A DNA stretch of 12,558 bases, taken from assembly GCA_947074165.1 (NCBI GenBank), contig CAMTOT010000049.1:1-12558 (forward strand), in the 5' to 3' direction. Source of the stretch: an uncultured Bacteroidales bacterium (GTDB taxonomy: Bacteria > Bacteroidota > Bacteroidia > Bacteroidales > JAUNSR01). The notes under the pieces are model-generated. The model ran no database searches, was not told where the DNA came from, and saw only the letters and a list, made by a program, of their open reading frames with translations. This document shows, piece by piece, positions 1 through 7,475 of the stretch. Numbering within the stretch: position 1 is the stretch's first letter; the number at the start of each line of letters is the position of its first letter. Both the position numbers and the translations under genes were made by a program.

Positions 1-1
1 C

Positions 2-502
2 GGTATAGATTCTGTGCTTGGTCAGAAAGTTATAGTGCCTGCCAGAAGAGATAATTTCTATTTGAATATTTATAGCAATATTACGGAGTTTTTTGCCTGT
101 GGTGTTAGTGCTACTTGTATTTTCTATGAAAAGCGATTTAAGGAGTCTCAAAATGCTTATACAGAGAAGTCTGAAGGTAGTGCAGTAACAATATTTCTAA
201 ATTGTAAACAAAAACAATGTAAACAAGCTTTTTCTTATACGGTTTTCAATACTCAGGATTATTCTTCGCGCATATATTTTTCAGACCGTTCCGACATTTC
301 CGGACTTGCTATACCTTCTTTTTATGGTTCAGGTGTAAATATATCTGCTTCGGCATCGTTTAGTTTCAACAGAAATATAGTAATGAACATGAAGTTTAAT
401 CAGACACGCTATTATGACAGAGATGAGATAGGAAGCGGACTTGAAAAAATAAAAGGCAATGTTAAGAATGATTTGTCTGTTCAAATTAAAATAAAATTAT
501 AA
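2..502 (+). CDS. Helix-hairpin-helix family protein, C-terminal part (5' end outside window)
   Basis: The reading frame is open from base 2 and runs to TAA at 500-502, giving the last 166 residues of a longer protein; a GTG at 14 is in frame but there is no reason to take it as the start. The fragment is rich in alternating polar and hydrophobic strands. It carries the segments SRIYFSDRSDISGLAIPSFY and YYDRDEIGSGLEKIKGN and ends in QIKIKL. From memory this matches the C-terminal beta-rich region of large bacteroidete helix-hairpin-helix (ComEA-like) proteins, which end in a DR..IGSGL..I.G signature and a strand of basic and hydrophobic residues. The helix-hairpin-helix domains themselves would lie upstream and are not visible, so the family call rests on this tail only. 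The strand pattern would also fit an outer-membrane barrel end. No hairpin terminator follows. Confidence 0.55.
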   Translation, partial: GIDSVLGQKVIVPARRDNFYLNIYSNITEFFACGVSATCIFYEKRFKESQNAYTEKSEGSAVTIFLNCKQKQCKQAFSYTVFNTQDYSSRIYFSDRSDISGLAIPSFYGSGVNISASASFSFNRNIVMNMKFNQTRYYDRDEIGSGLEKIKGNVKNDLSVQIKIKL

Positions 503-522
503 AATTCATCTTTTAAAAGGAG

Positions 523-530
523 TATCTTTG
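523..530 (+). promoter_or_regulatory. Probable -7 promoter element (TATCTTTG) of the radical SAM gene
   Basis: TATCTTTG matches the Bacteroidota sigma-ABfr -7 consensus TAnnTTTG exactly. It lies in the short gap after the upstream stop codon and would put the transcript start about 30 nt before the ATG at 570. No convincing TTTG -33 element is visible at the expected distance, so the site is probable, not certain. Confidence 0.45.
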
Positions 531-541
531 TTTTCAGATAA

Positions 542-568
542 ATGAGTTATTCAATTAAAATACATTAA
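542..568 (+). CDS. Possible 8-codon leader ORF ahead of the radical SAM gene
   Basis: ATG at 542 opens a tiny frame encoding MSYSIKIH and ends with TAA at 566-568, one base before the ATG of the radical SAM gene at 570. It would sit entirely inside the predicted leader. The tight stop-to-start spacing would allow ribosome reinitiation and translational coupling. A frame this short can easily arise by chance, and I see no hairpins typical of attenuation. Confidence 0.15.
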   Translation: MSYSIKIH

Positions 569-569
569 G

Positions 570-1340
570 ATGTTATTTTCAGAAACTGTATTTGGTCCGA
601 TTCATAGCCGTCGTCTTGGCACTTCATTAGGGATTAATTTACTCCCAAATCATGGTAAGCTATGTTCTTTCGATTGTATTTATTGTGAATGCGGTTATAA
701 TGCCGACGGACGTGATGATAATAGAATGCCGACACGCACCGAGGTTTATGATGCTCTTAAATCAAAACTCGAAAAGCTGAAACAAGATGGAGTGACTCCT
801 GATGTATTTACTTTCGCGGGCAACGGGGAACCAACTGTAAATCCGGAATTTCATGATATAATATTTGATACTTTAAAGCTGAGGGATATCTATTTTCCTG
901 ACGCTAAAGTTTCTGTTTTATCCAATTCCACAAGAATAGGTAATCCTGATGTATTTGATGCCCTGACTTATGTTGATAACAATATACTTAAACTTGACTC
1001 AGTATTAAAAGAAACAGTAGACCTTATAGATGCGCCTAATAGTAAGGATTTTGATATTGATGAGATAATTGCCAATCTGGCTAAATTTAACGGGAACGTT
1101 ACTCTTCAGACCATGTTTCTTAGAGGAGAGCATAACGGACATATTGTTGATAACACTGTTGAAAAAGAGGTGAAAGGGCTAATAGAGGCTATTAAAACTA
1201 TTAAGCCTAAGGATATTATGATATATTCTATAGACAGACCCACGCCTGAAAAAGCGTTGATAAAGGTTGATAAAGATGAGCTTGAAATTATAGCAGAAAG
1301 GATAAGAAAAGAGACTGGAGTGAAAGTTCTTGTAGCATAA
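570..1340 (+). CDS. Radical SAM protein (COG0731-type Fe-S oxidoreductase)
   Basis: This 256-aa cytoplasmic protein carries the radical SAM cluster motif CSFDCIYC, with Cys32, Cys36 and Cys39 expected to ligate a [4Fe-4S] cluster that reductively cleaves S-adenosylmethionine. A further Cys41 follows directly. The N-terminal GPIHSRRLGTSLGINLLP (residues 9-26) is typical of the COG0731 group, which is related to the wybutosine-synthesis radical SAM enzymes. The GNGEPT segment at residues 84-89 corresponds to the GGE-type SAM-binding motif. The start is well set: family members begin with a short M-x-F-x-E-T-V-F-G-P-I leader like this one. The substrate is unknown for this bacterial group, and wybutosine synthesis is not expected in bacteria. 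The gene stands alone, with a probable -7 element at 523-530 and an intrinsic terminator directly after its stop codon. Confidence 0.85.
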   Translation: MLFSETVFGPIHSRRLGTSLGINLLPNHGKLCSFDCIYCECGYNADGRDDNRMPTRTEVYDALKSKLEKLKQDGVTPDVFTFAGNGEPTVNPEFHDIIFDTLKLRDIYFPDAKVSVLSNSTRIGNPDVFDALTYVDNNILKLDSVLKETVDLIDAPNSKDFDIDEIIANLAKFNGNVTLQTMFLRGEHNGHIVDNTVEKEVKGLIEAIKTIKPKDIMIYSIDRPTPEKALIKVDKDELEIIAERIRKETGVKVLVA

Positions 1341-1383
1341 AAAAATAACGGATATTCTGAAATGAAGAATATCCGTTATTTTT
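1341..1383. terminator. Bidirectional intrinsic terminator between the radical SAM gene and mutS
   Basis: The arms at 1341-1358 and 1366-1383 pair over 18 bp without mismatch around a 7-nt loop (GAAATGA). The core stem is AATAACGGATATTCT. It begins at the base after the radical SAM stop, and its right side ends in a run of T for plus-strand transcripts. Its left side begins with five A, giving a U-tract to minus-strand transcripts from mutS, whose stop is at 1396-1398. It therefore serves two convergent genes. Confidence 0.9.
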
Positions 1384-1395
1384 TTAAGGTCTATT

Positions 1396-4062
1396 TTATT
1401 TACCCATTACAATTTTTTTAATCTCGCTCAACTTATTAAGAGCTTCTATAGGGGTAAGATTGTTAATATCCATATTTCTTATTTCGTCTCTTACCTGACA
1501 TAAAACAGGATCGTCAAGTTGAAATATGCTTAACTGCATGCCATTGTCAGAACCTTTTTTAGGTTTGATATCTTTTATATGTTTTGAAAGATCTCCTTTC
1601 CCCGACTTATCATCACTTTTAGATCCGACAGACGATTGGCGATTGTCGGTTTCAAGCTGTTTAAGTATAACATCAGCGCGTTTTACTATAGACTGAGGCA
1701 TACCCGCGAGTTTGGCCACATGGATACCGAAACTGTGTTCGCTTCCTCCTTTTACAAGTTTACGCAGAAATATAATCCTGTTTTCAACCTCTTTTACAGA
1801 TACATTATAGTTTACAATGCGATCGTAAAGTTTTTCCATCTCATTCAACTCGTGATAGTGAGTGGCAAAAAGAGTTTTAGGATGCCCTTTCGGATTATCA
1901 TGTATATTTTCTACGATTGCCCATGCTATTGAAATGCCGTCGTATGTGCTTGTACCGCGTCCGAGCTCATCAAAAAGTATAAGACTTCTTTCAGATATAT
2001 TATTAAGAATATCAGAAGCCTCATTCATTTCAACCATGAAGGTTGATTCTCCGAGTGAGATATTATCTGACGCACCTACACGTGTGAATATCTTATCAAC
2101 AAAACCTATTTTCGCAGACTCTGCGGGTACAAAGCAACCTATCTGCGACATAAGCGTGATAAGAGCAGTCTGTCGAAGCAGAGCTGATTTACCTGCCATG
2201 TTGGGACCCGTAATAATCATTATCTGCTCGGTATCATTGTCAAGCTTTACATTATTTGATACATACACTTCTCCTTTAGGTAATTGTTTTTCAATGACCG
2301 GATGTCGTCCGTTTATTATATCAATAGTAAGTGATTCGTCAATAACAGGTCTGATATATCTGTTTATATTAGCTGCTTTAGCAAAAGATATTAACACGTC
2401 GAGACGCGCTATAAGATTTGCGTTATGTTGTATAGTCGGTATGTACTCAGCCAGGTTTAAAACAAGGTCGTTGAACAGAGCAGTCTCAAGAGAAAGAATT
2501 TTTTCTTCAGCACCGAGTATTTTTTCTTCATACTCTTTAAGTTCCTGTGTTATGTATCTTTCCGCGTTTACAAGAGTCTGTTTTCTGATCCAGCCTTCAG
2601 GCACTTTATCTTTATGAGTGTTTCTTACCTCAATATAGTATCCGAATACATTATTGAAGCTGATTTTAAGACTTGGTATTCCTGTTTCTTCACTTTCTCT
2701 TTTTTGAATCTTCATAAGAAAATCTTTACCGGAAAAAGCTATTTCACGTAGTTCATCAAGATCTTTATTAACACCCTTGTTGATAATTGATCCTCTATTG
2801 AGCAAAGTAGGCGGATCAGCCGTAATCTCTTTCTCTATGCGATCGCGCATGAGTTCGCATAGATTAATCTGTTCTCCTATTCTTTTAAGAGAAGGATCGT
2901 CTGATGATTCGCAAAGTTTTTTAATAGGAACAAGAGCTGAAAGGGCTACTCTGAGTTGCTGCACCTCACGCGGATTAACTCTGCCTACGGCTACTTTAGA
3001 TATAATTCGTTCGAGGTCGCCAATTAGAGACAGGTTAAGATCAATCTCTTCTTTGACATCCGGCTCACGAAAGAAATACTCAACAACGTCAAGTCGTTCG
3101 TTTATCGCTTTTACATTAGTAAGAGGAAATAGTACCCATCTTCTAAGCAGACGGGCTCCCATTGGAGTTGTAGTATTATCAATAACCTGAAGCAGGGAAG
3201 TGCCGCCATCGTTCATCGTGGAAACAAGCTCCAGACTACGAACTGTAAATTTATCAAGACGCACATACCCGTCTTGTTCTATACGAGATAAGGATGTGAT
3301 ATGTCCCAGTTGAGAGTGCTTGGTAATATCAAGATAATATAGAAGTGCACCAGATGCTATAACTCCGTTTTTAAGATGATCAACACCAAAACCTTTGAGA
3401 TTTTTAGTTTCAAACTGTTTTATTAGACGATCATGAGCGGCGTCTGATGTGAACATCCAGTCATCGAGTTCGAAAGTGAAGTATTTATTATTAAACTTCT
3501 CCTCGAACGCATTTTTTTTACCTCTTTCAAAAAGTACCTCTTTAGGCGCAAAGTTGTTAAGAAGTTTATCAATGTAATCGAAAGATCCTTCCGCCGTCAT
3601 AAACTCGCCTGTAGATATATCAAGGAAAGCTACCCCACACTCTTCTTTTCCTTTGCCGAAACAGATACCTGCAAGGAAATTATTTTCTTTATGATTAAGT
3701 ATGTTGTCGTTAATGGAAACTCCGGGTGTAATAAGTTCGGTAATACCTCTTTTTACAAGTTTCTTAGTCAGTTTTGGGTCTTCAAGCTGTTCGCATATAG
3801 CCACTCGTTTGCCCGCTCTGACCAGCTTGGGCAGATAAGTGTCGAGCGCGTGATGAGGAAATCCGGCAAGCTCTACATAACTTGCTGCGCCATTTGCGCG
3901 TCGTGTAAGCGTAATGCCCAGAATTTCAGAAGCAATGATAGCGTCTTCTGAAAATGTTTCATAAAAGTCCCCCACACGAAAAAGAAGAACGGCATCGGGA
4001 TGCGCGTTCTTCATCTCTATATATTGTTTCATTAAAGGTGTTTCCACCACACTTTTTGCCAC
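1396..4062 (-). CDS. mutS: DNA mismatch repair protein MutS
   Basis: MutS recognises base mismatches and small loops in newly replicated DNA and starts methyl-independent mismatch repair with MutL. The 888-aa protein is full length. The mismatch-binding domain has the Phe-x-Glu motif at F33-Y34-E35 (GDFYETF). The connector, core and clamp domains follow, then the ATPase with Walker A GPNMAGKS (619-626), Walker [13 protein letters not shown] (D698, E699), the [11 protein letters not shown] segment (about 669-679) and THYHEL (734-739). A charged, low-complexity linker at about 805-840 leads to QLSIF (843-847), which matches the sliding-clamp-binding consensus, and a final helical segment. The start is GTG at 4062: an in-frame TAA lies a few codons upstream, and the [12 protein letters not shown] region is typical of Bacteroidota MutS, so the later ATG (codon 11) would cut conserved sequence. 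The gene is monocistronic with its own promoter and terminator. Confidence 0.97.
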   Translation of the reverse strand: MAKSVVETPLMKQYIEMKNAHPDAVLLFRVGDFYETFSEDAIIASEILGITLTRRANGAASYVELAGFPHHALDTYLPKLVRAGKRVAICEQLEDPKLTKKLVKRGITELITPGVSINDNILNHKENNFLAGICFGKGKEECGVAFLDISTGEFMTAEGSFDYIDKLLNNFAPKEVLFERGKKNAFEEKFNNKYFTFELDDWMFTSDAAHDRLIKQFETKNLKGFGVDHLKNGVIASGALLYYLDITKHSQLGHITSLSRIEQDGYVRLDKFTVRSLELVSTMNDGGTSLLQVIDNTTTPMGARLLRRWVLFPLTNVKAINERLDVVEYFFREPDVKEEIDLNLSLIGDLERIISKVAVGRVNPREVQQLRVALSALVPIKKLCESSDDPSLKRIGEQINLCELMRDRIEKEITADPPTLLNRGSIINKGVNKDLDELREIAFSGKDFLMKIQKRESEETGIPSLKISFNNVFGYYIEVRNTHKDKVPEGWIRKQTLVNAERYITQELKEYEEKILGAEEKILSLETALFNDLVLNLAEYIPTIQHNANLIARLDVLISFAKAANINRYIRPVIDESLTIDIINGRHPVIEKQLPKGEVYVSNNVKLDNDTEQIMIITGPNMAGKSALLRQTALITLMSQIGCFVPAESAKIGFVDKIFTRVGASDNISLGESTFMVEMNEASDILNNISERSLILFDELGRGTSTYDGISIAWAIVENIHDNPKGHPKTLFATHYHELNEMEKLYDRIVNYNVSVKEVENRIIFLRKLVKGGSEHSFGIHVAKLAGMPQSIVKRADVILKQLETDNRQSSVGSKSDDKSGKGDLSKHIKDIKPKKGSDNGMQLSIFQLDDPVLCQVRDEIRNMDINNLTPIEALNKLSEIKKIVMGK

Positions 4063-4121
4063 TTTTAAAACAAATTTAATTTACTAAATAAATTGATATT
4101 CAGAGTGAAATGACTCTTGTG

Positions 4122-4129
4122 CAAATATA
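4122..4129 (-). promoter_or_regulatory. Probable -7 promoter element (TATATTTG) of mutS
   Basis: On the minus strand TATATTTG fits the TAnnTTTG consensus exactly. It lies about 60 bases before the GTG start of mutS, in the 109-bp gap after the carbohydrate-binding lipoprotein gene. This suggests mutS is transcribed separately from the genes upstream. No clear -33 TTTG is present. Confidence 0.45.
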
Positions 4130-4171
4130 ATTAATAAAAGTGGAATTATAAATTTTAAGCATATAAGGGTA

Positions 4172-5758
4172 TTACCAAGGTCTTCCGCCACCTCCGCCAG
4201 GATTGCCACCGCCACCGGTAGAAGTCCCTACTTTAGTTAGCATCGAGTTGATAGTGAAGCTGTATGCCTGTGTACCTCCTGAATATGTCTCTCCTGAATA
4301 TAAGCCGTGAAATGATTCTCCTCCGGATATTTTGCCTCCTGTGTTTATTATATAAGAGTTGTTTGTATAAAGATCTGCTGAGCTGTATAAGAAAGACATC
4401 TGATTAAGAGTGCGTGGCACGACAAACGAACAAACTGTAGCTCCGGTGGAAGTAGATATATTAATTATATTATTTGTAGTGCATGAGCCGGAGTACCATA
4501 TAGTAGGTTGAGTACAAACGCTTGTGGTAGGACTACTTGATGAACCGCCAAGACCAACAAGCGTACCTCCGGTTATTTTGAACATATTGTTATCACAGTC
4601 GAAGCCCTCTTCGGGTGTAGTAGTGCCTATCGAGACAATTATGCCTCCTGTAATGGTAAGAGTTCCATTGCTGTCAATTCCGTCATTGGATGATGAATAG
4701 CAGTAAATATTTCCTCCGTTTATGATTATAGCTTTTGACGCATTTAGACAATCATCGTAAGCCTCAATCTCTATCTCGCCCCCGTCTATAGTCATAATAT
4801 TTTTGCTTTCCATACCTTCGCTGCCACTTCTTGATGTTTTTATATATATTGAGGCGTCATTATAATATAGATTTCCCATTGCCTTTACTCCCTTTGCTGA
4901 TGTACCTGTTGTCGTTATGTTGATAACTCCCCCCAGTATTGATATATATCCGTCGGCTGTAGCCGCATCGGTAGATATACAAATGCCGTCGTCTGCGCAA
5001 TTTATATTAATTGTTCCACCTCCAATCATGATATAACCTTTATCACATTGTATACCGTCTGACGATGAAGTGAGGTTAAATGTTCCATCTTCAATAATTA
5101 TGGCGTCGTTGGCATGTATTGCGTCCGATACTGTAGCGCTTACGGTAAGGTCTGCATCTTTAAATCTTATATAATCATCGCTGGCAAGAGCATGTTTATA
5201 TTTGGCTGTAATGTTTAGTTTTCCGTTACCGTAAAAAATGAGTTGTCCTTCACTGAAAAAAGTTGCTTTCTTGTCTTCTGATGATGATGTATAATTGTTA
5301 CTGTCAGTAAGCTTATTGACAGTGTTATTGTTTACTACAACGAAGATTCTTTTCTTTGACTGAATGTTTATGGCCGGACCCTCACTGCTTGTAATATCTA
5401 CACCATCGAGAGTTAATTTGAATTTATAATCGCTATATATTGTAAGCGATCCATTGGATGTTTCTCCTGAGATAATATATTCGACCTCTTTAATCGTAGA
5501 TTTTACTATGACATTGTTGCCTGACGTAGTAACTGAAACAGAAGACGAAGAGTGTGGGTTTACAATCCCGACGCTGCTGCCGAATTTTATTTCAACAACG
5601 GAAGAAAATACAGAGTTTTCAATAAGGTCATTATCTTCCTCAGGAAGGGAAACCTGAGAATCGGAGTTGTCGTCGAGTATATCCTCCGTATTGTCACTCC
5701 AACAAGAAAAAAGGGTGACACTAATAAGTAAGAATGTAAATTTAACAAGGTATTTCAT
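4172..5758 (-). CDS. Lipoprotein with Cthe_2159-type (DUF4353) carbohydrate-binding beta-helix
   Basis: This 528-aa protein starts with a lipoprotein signal (MKYLVKFTFLLISVTLFSC, lipidated Cys19). A Ser/Asp/Glu-rich stretch follows (residues 20-48), whose acidic character is compatible with export to the cell surface in Bacteroidota. Residues about 50-410 form short repeated strands with an [S/D/N]-[D/E]-G-[I/F] type turn recurring near 211 (SDAIHAND), 233, 256, 287, 312, 335, 358 and 383, roughly every 23-25 residues. That is the pattern of a parallel beta-helix. It matches the family of Cthe_2159, a Clostridium thermocellum polysaccharide-binding beta-helix protein that binds calcium. The C-terminus has a second Ser/Thr-rich beta region and ends in a Gly-rich tail (GGGGNPGGGGGRPW). 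No catalytic residues of a polysaccharide lyase are evident, so binding or adhesion is the safer call; the ligand is unknown. It lies 93 bp downstream of yifB, and an inverted repeat overlaps its start codon. Confidence 0.8.
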   Translation of the reverse strand: MKYLVKFTFLLISVTLFSCWSDNTEDILDDNSDSQVSLPEEDNDLIENSVFSSVVEIKFGSSVGIVNPHSSSSVSVTTSGNNVIVKSTIKEVEYIISGETSNGSLTIYSDYKFKLTLDGVDITSSEGPAINIQSKKRIFVVVNNNTVNKLTDSNNYTSSSEDKKATFFSEGQLIFYGNGKLNITAKYKHALASDDYIRFKDADLTVSATVSDAIHANDAIIIEDGTFNLTSSSDGIQCDKGYIMIGGGTININCADDGICISTDAATADGYISILGGVINITTTGTSAKGVKAMGNLYYNDASIYIKTSRSGSEGMESKNIMTIDGGEIEIEAYDDCLNASKAIIINGGNIYCYSSSNDGIDSNGTLTITGGIIVSIGTTTPEEGFDCDNNMFKITGGTLVGLGGSSSSPTTSVCTQPTIWYSGSCTTNNIINISTSTGATVCSFVVPRTLNQMSFLYSSADLYTNNSYIINTGGKISGGESFHGLYSGETYSGGTQAYSFTINSMLTKVGTSTGGGGNPGGGGGRPW

Positions 5759-5802
5759 AATAGTAATATTTAATACTAATGTAATAATATGAAATACTTG
5801 TT
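5744..5802 (-). promoter_or_regulatory. Inverted repeat overlapping the start codon of the beta-helix lipoprotein gene
   Basis: Plus-strand AACAAGGTATTTCATA (5744-5759) is the reverse complement of TATGAAATACTTGTT (5788-5802) except for one extra G, so 15 bases pair across a 28-nt AT-rich loop. The first arm contains the minus-strand ATG (5758-5756) and the first codons. In the mRNA the start codon would be buried in a long stem, suggesting translational control. The repeat is directly visible; the regulatory role is inferred. Confidence 0.5.
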
Positions 5803-5851
5803 TATCAGGTTTATATGCTCAATGGTAAATAATAGGAGGTTAAGAGTAAAA

Positions 5852-7384
5852 TCAGTTACCCCAAGTAGCACGATCAAGATTTCTGTAATGAATAGCCTCA
5901 CTAATATGATTTACATTTATAGCTTCGCTTCCTTCGAGATCTGCGATAGTACGACTTAATTTAAGTATGCGACTATAAGCTCTTGCCGAAAGTGAATAAA
6001 CATTCATTGCTTTTTTTAATCTCTCAAGACCTTTTATATCAGGTTGTGCGTATTTATTAAGAAGTCTTGTATTCATTTGAGCGTTGCAGTATATACCAGG
6101 CTCATCGCGGTATCGCTCTTCCTGTATTTTATGTGCTGCTATCACTCGTTTGCGTATTTCAGCGCTCGATTCCGTTATTCTGTTTGATGATATATCATCA
6201 AAAGGTACAGGTACGATTTCAAGCTGAATGTCAATACGGTCAAGAAGCGGACCTGAAATTCTGTTAAGATGTTTTTTTAGAGTTGTAGGGGTGCATACAC
6301 ACTCTTTTGTAGGGTGATTATAATATCCGCATGGACAAGGGTTCATTGAGCAAACCAGCATAATATTGGCAGGAAAGGTCACAGTCTGTTTTGCTCTCGA
6401 TATTGTAATTTCTCTTTCCTCAAGAGGCTGACGCATCACTTCAAGCACCTGTTTGCTAAACTCATTAAACTCATCAAGGTGAAGTACACCGTTGTGGGCA
6501 AGCGATATTTCTCCAGGCATTGGATTAGTTCCTCCTCCGATTAAAGCTACACTTGATATTGTATGATGAGGAGCGCGAAACGGCCGGGTCGTGATAAGAC
6601 CCTTATGATTATTCTTTCCGCTTACGGAATAGATTTTAGTTGTTTCAAGTGCCTCTTCAATTGTCAGAGGAGGAAGTATAGTAGTAAGTCTTTTTGCCAT
6701 CATTGATTTCCCTGCTCCGGGAGGACCTACAAGGCAGATATTATGAAATCCACTTGCAGCTACTTCGAACGCACGTTTTACATCGTCCTGACCTTTTACT
6801 TCATTGAAATCAAAATCATATAGATGATTGTCAACATCAAACGAATAGCTATCTGCTTTAGTGGGATTAATAGTTATGGTGTCGGTAAGAAAGTCTGTTA
6901 CCTGTTTAATATTTTCTACTCCTATTACGTCAATATTATTTACAACTGCGGCTTCAGCTACGTTTCCTTTGGGTAAAATAATGCCCTTGAATCCTTCTTT
7001 TTGAGCTTTTAGAGTAATAGGTAAAGCTCCCTTTATATCTTTTACGCTTCCGTCTAATGAAAGCTCTCCTGCTATAAGATAATTTTCAAGTTTATTACTT
7101 GTTATTACCTCACCTGCCGCTAGTATAGCTATCGCTATAGGTAAATCATAGTGGGCTCCCTCCTTTTTTATATCTGAAGGAGATAAATTAACAATAATCT
7201 GTTTGCGAGGGAATTTTAATCCGCACTGATTAGTCGCGGATTGAATGCGGTCTCTGCTCTCTTTTACACTTGCGTCAGGCAGACCTACAATAATAACTCT
7301 TATACCATTGTTAGCAACAACTTCACAATCTACGATATTCGCGTCGATACCATTTATGGCGGCAGTATAAGTTTTTACTAACAT
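5852..7384 (-). CDS. comM: YifB/ComM-family Mg-chelatase-like AAA+ ATPase
   Basis: This 510-aa cytoplasmic protein is full length for the YifB/ComM family. The N-terminal ChlI-like domain (about 1-170) has the GLPDASVKESRDR segment (34-46) and VNLSPSDIKKEGAHYDLPIAIA (65-86). The AAA+ module has Walker A GPPGAGKS (220-227), the RPFRAPHHTIS segment (267-277), Walker B LHLDEF (301-306) and GPLLDRIDIQLEI with the arginine-rich sensor region (378-390). A Cys cluster (C350, C352, C362, C364) sits in CPCGYYNHPTKECVC and could hold a metal ion; it is normal for the family. In Vibrio and related species ComM is a hexameric helicase that promotes branch migration when DNA taken up by transformation is integrated. 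In Bacteroidota that role is untested, so the symbol marks homology only. The start MLVKTYTAAINGI is the usual one. A 10-bp hairpin ends 3 nt before the ATG. Confidence 0.93.
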   Translation of the reverse strand: MLVKTYTAAINGIDANIVDCEVVANNGIRVIIVGLPDASVKESRDRIQSATNQCGLKFPRKQIIVNLSPSDIKKEGAHYDLPIAIAILAAGEVITSNKLENYLIAGELSLDGSVKDIKGALPITLKAQKEGFKGIILPKGNVAEAAVVNNIDVIGVENIKQVTDFLTDTITINPTKADSYSFDVDNHLYDFDFNEVKGQDDVKRAFEVAASGFHNICLVGPPGAGKSMMAKRLTTILPPLTIEEALETTKIYSVSGKNNHKGLITTRPFRAPHHTISSVALIGGGTNPMPGEISLAHNGVLHLDEFNEFSKQVLEVMRQPLEEREITISRAKQTVTFPANIMLVCSMNPCPCGYYNHPTKECVCTPTTLKKHLNRISGPLLDRIDIQLEIVPVPFDDISSNRITESSAEIRKRVIAAHKIQEERYRDEPGIYCNAQMNTRLLNKYAQPDIKGLERLKKAMNVYSLSARAYSRILKLSRTIADLEGSEAINVNHISEAIHYRNLDRATWGN

Positions 7385-7387
7385 AGA

Positions 7388-7414
7388 TTAATAGATATTT
7401 AGTTTATCTATTAA
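7388..7414 (-). promoter_or_regulatory. Hairpin in the leader of the yifB/comM-type gene
   Basis: TTAATAGATA (7388-7397) and TATCTATTAA (7405-7414) are perfect 10-bp inverted arms around a 7-nt loop. In the minus-strand transcript the hairpin ends 3 nt before the ATG, where the ribosome would bind. It could limit initiation or be an operator for a dimeric regulator. The arms hold only A-T pairs apart from one G-C, so a chance origin is possible. Confidence 0.4.
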
Positions 7415-7458
7415 ACAAATTGTAATACGAAAAGTTTTTTTATAAAAGTAAAGCGATA

Positions 7459-7475
7459 GATAATAGGGTATTATC
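7459..7475 (-). terminator. Weak hairpin at the end of the receptor operon, possible terminator
   Basis: GATAATA (7459-7465) and TATTATC (7469-7475) form a 7-bp stem with a GGG/CCC loop, overlapping the TGA stop (7476-7474) of the thioredoxin-fold gene. On the minus strand it is followed by TATCGCTTTACTTTTAT, which is T-rich but not a clean U-tract. It may terminate weakly; read-through into yifB cannot be excluded. Confidence 0.25.

Noticed and set aside
1862..2617. Long open frame of 251 codons on the plus strand opposite mutS
   Set aside because: It lies wholly antisense to well-conserved MutS ATPase and core codons and shows no recognisable domain. The protein it would encode is a Ser/Ile/Arg-rich reverse reading.
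4101..4116. Small AGAGT/ACTCT inverted repeat in the mutS leader
   Set aside because: Arms of only 5 bp are expected by chance.
4172..5758. Polysaccharide lyase or pectate lyase activity for the beta-helix lipoprotein
   Set aside because: I see no recognisable catalytic Lys/Arg lyase motifs. The repeat pattern fits the binding-type Cthe_2159 family better.
5789..5958. Plus-strand frame starting ATGAAATACTTG that resembles the start of the beta-helix lipoprotein
   Set aside because: The resemblance comes from the inverted repeat. The frame runs on antisense to yifB and has no sensible continuation.
7416..7424. TACAATTTG as a -7 promoter of the yifB gene
   Set aside because: The spacing between TA and TTTG is one base too long and there is no -33 element, so it is too weak to call.
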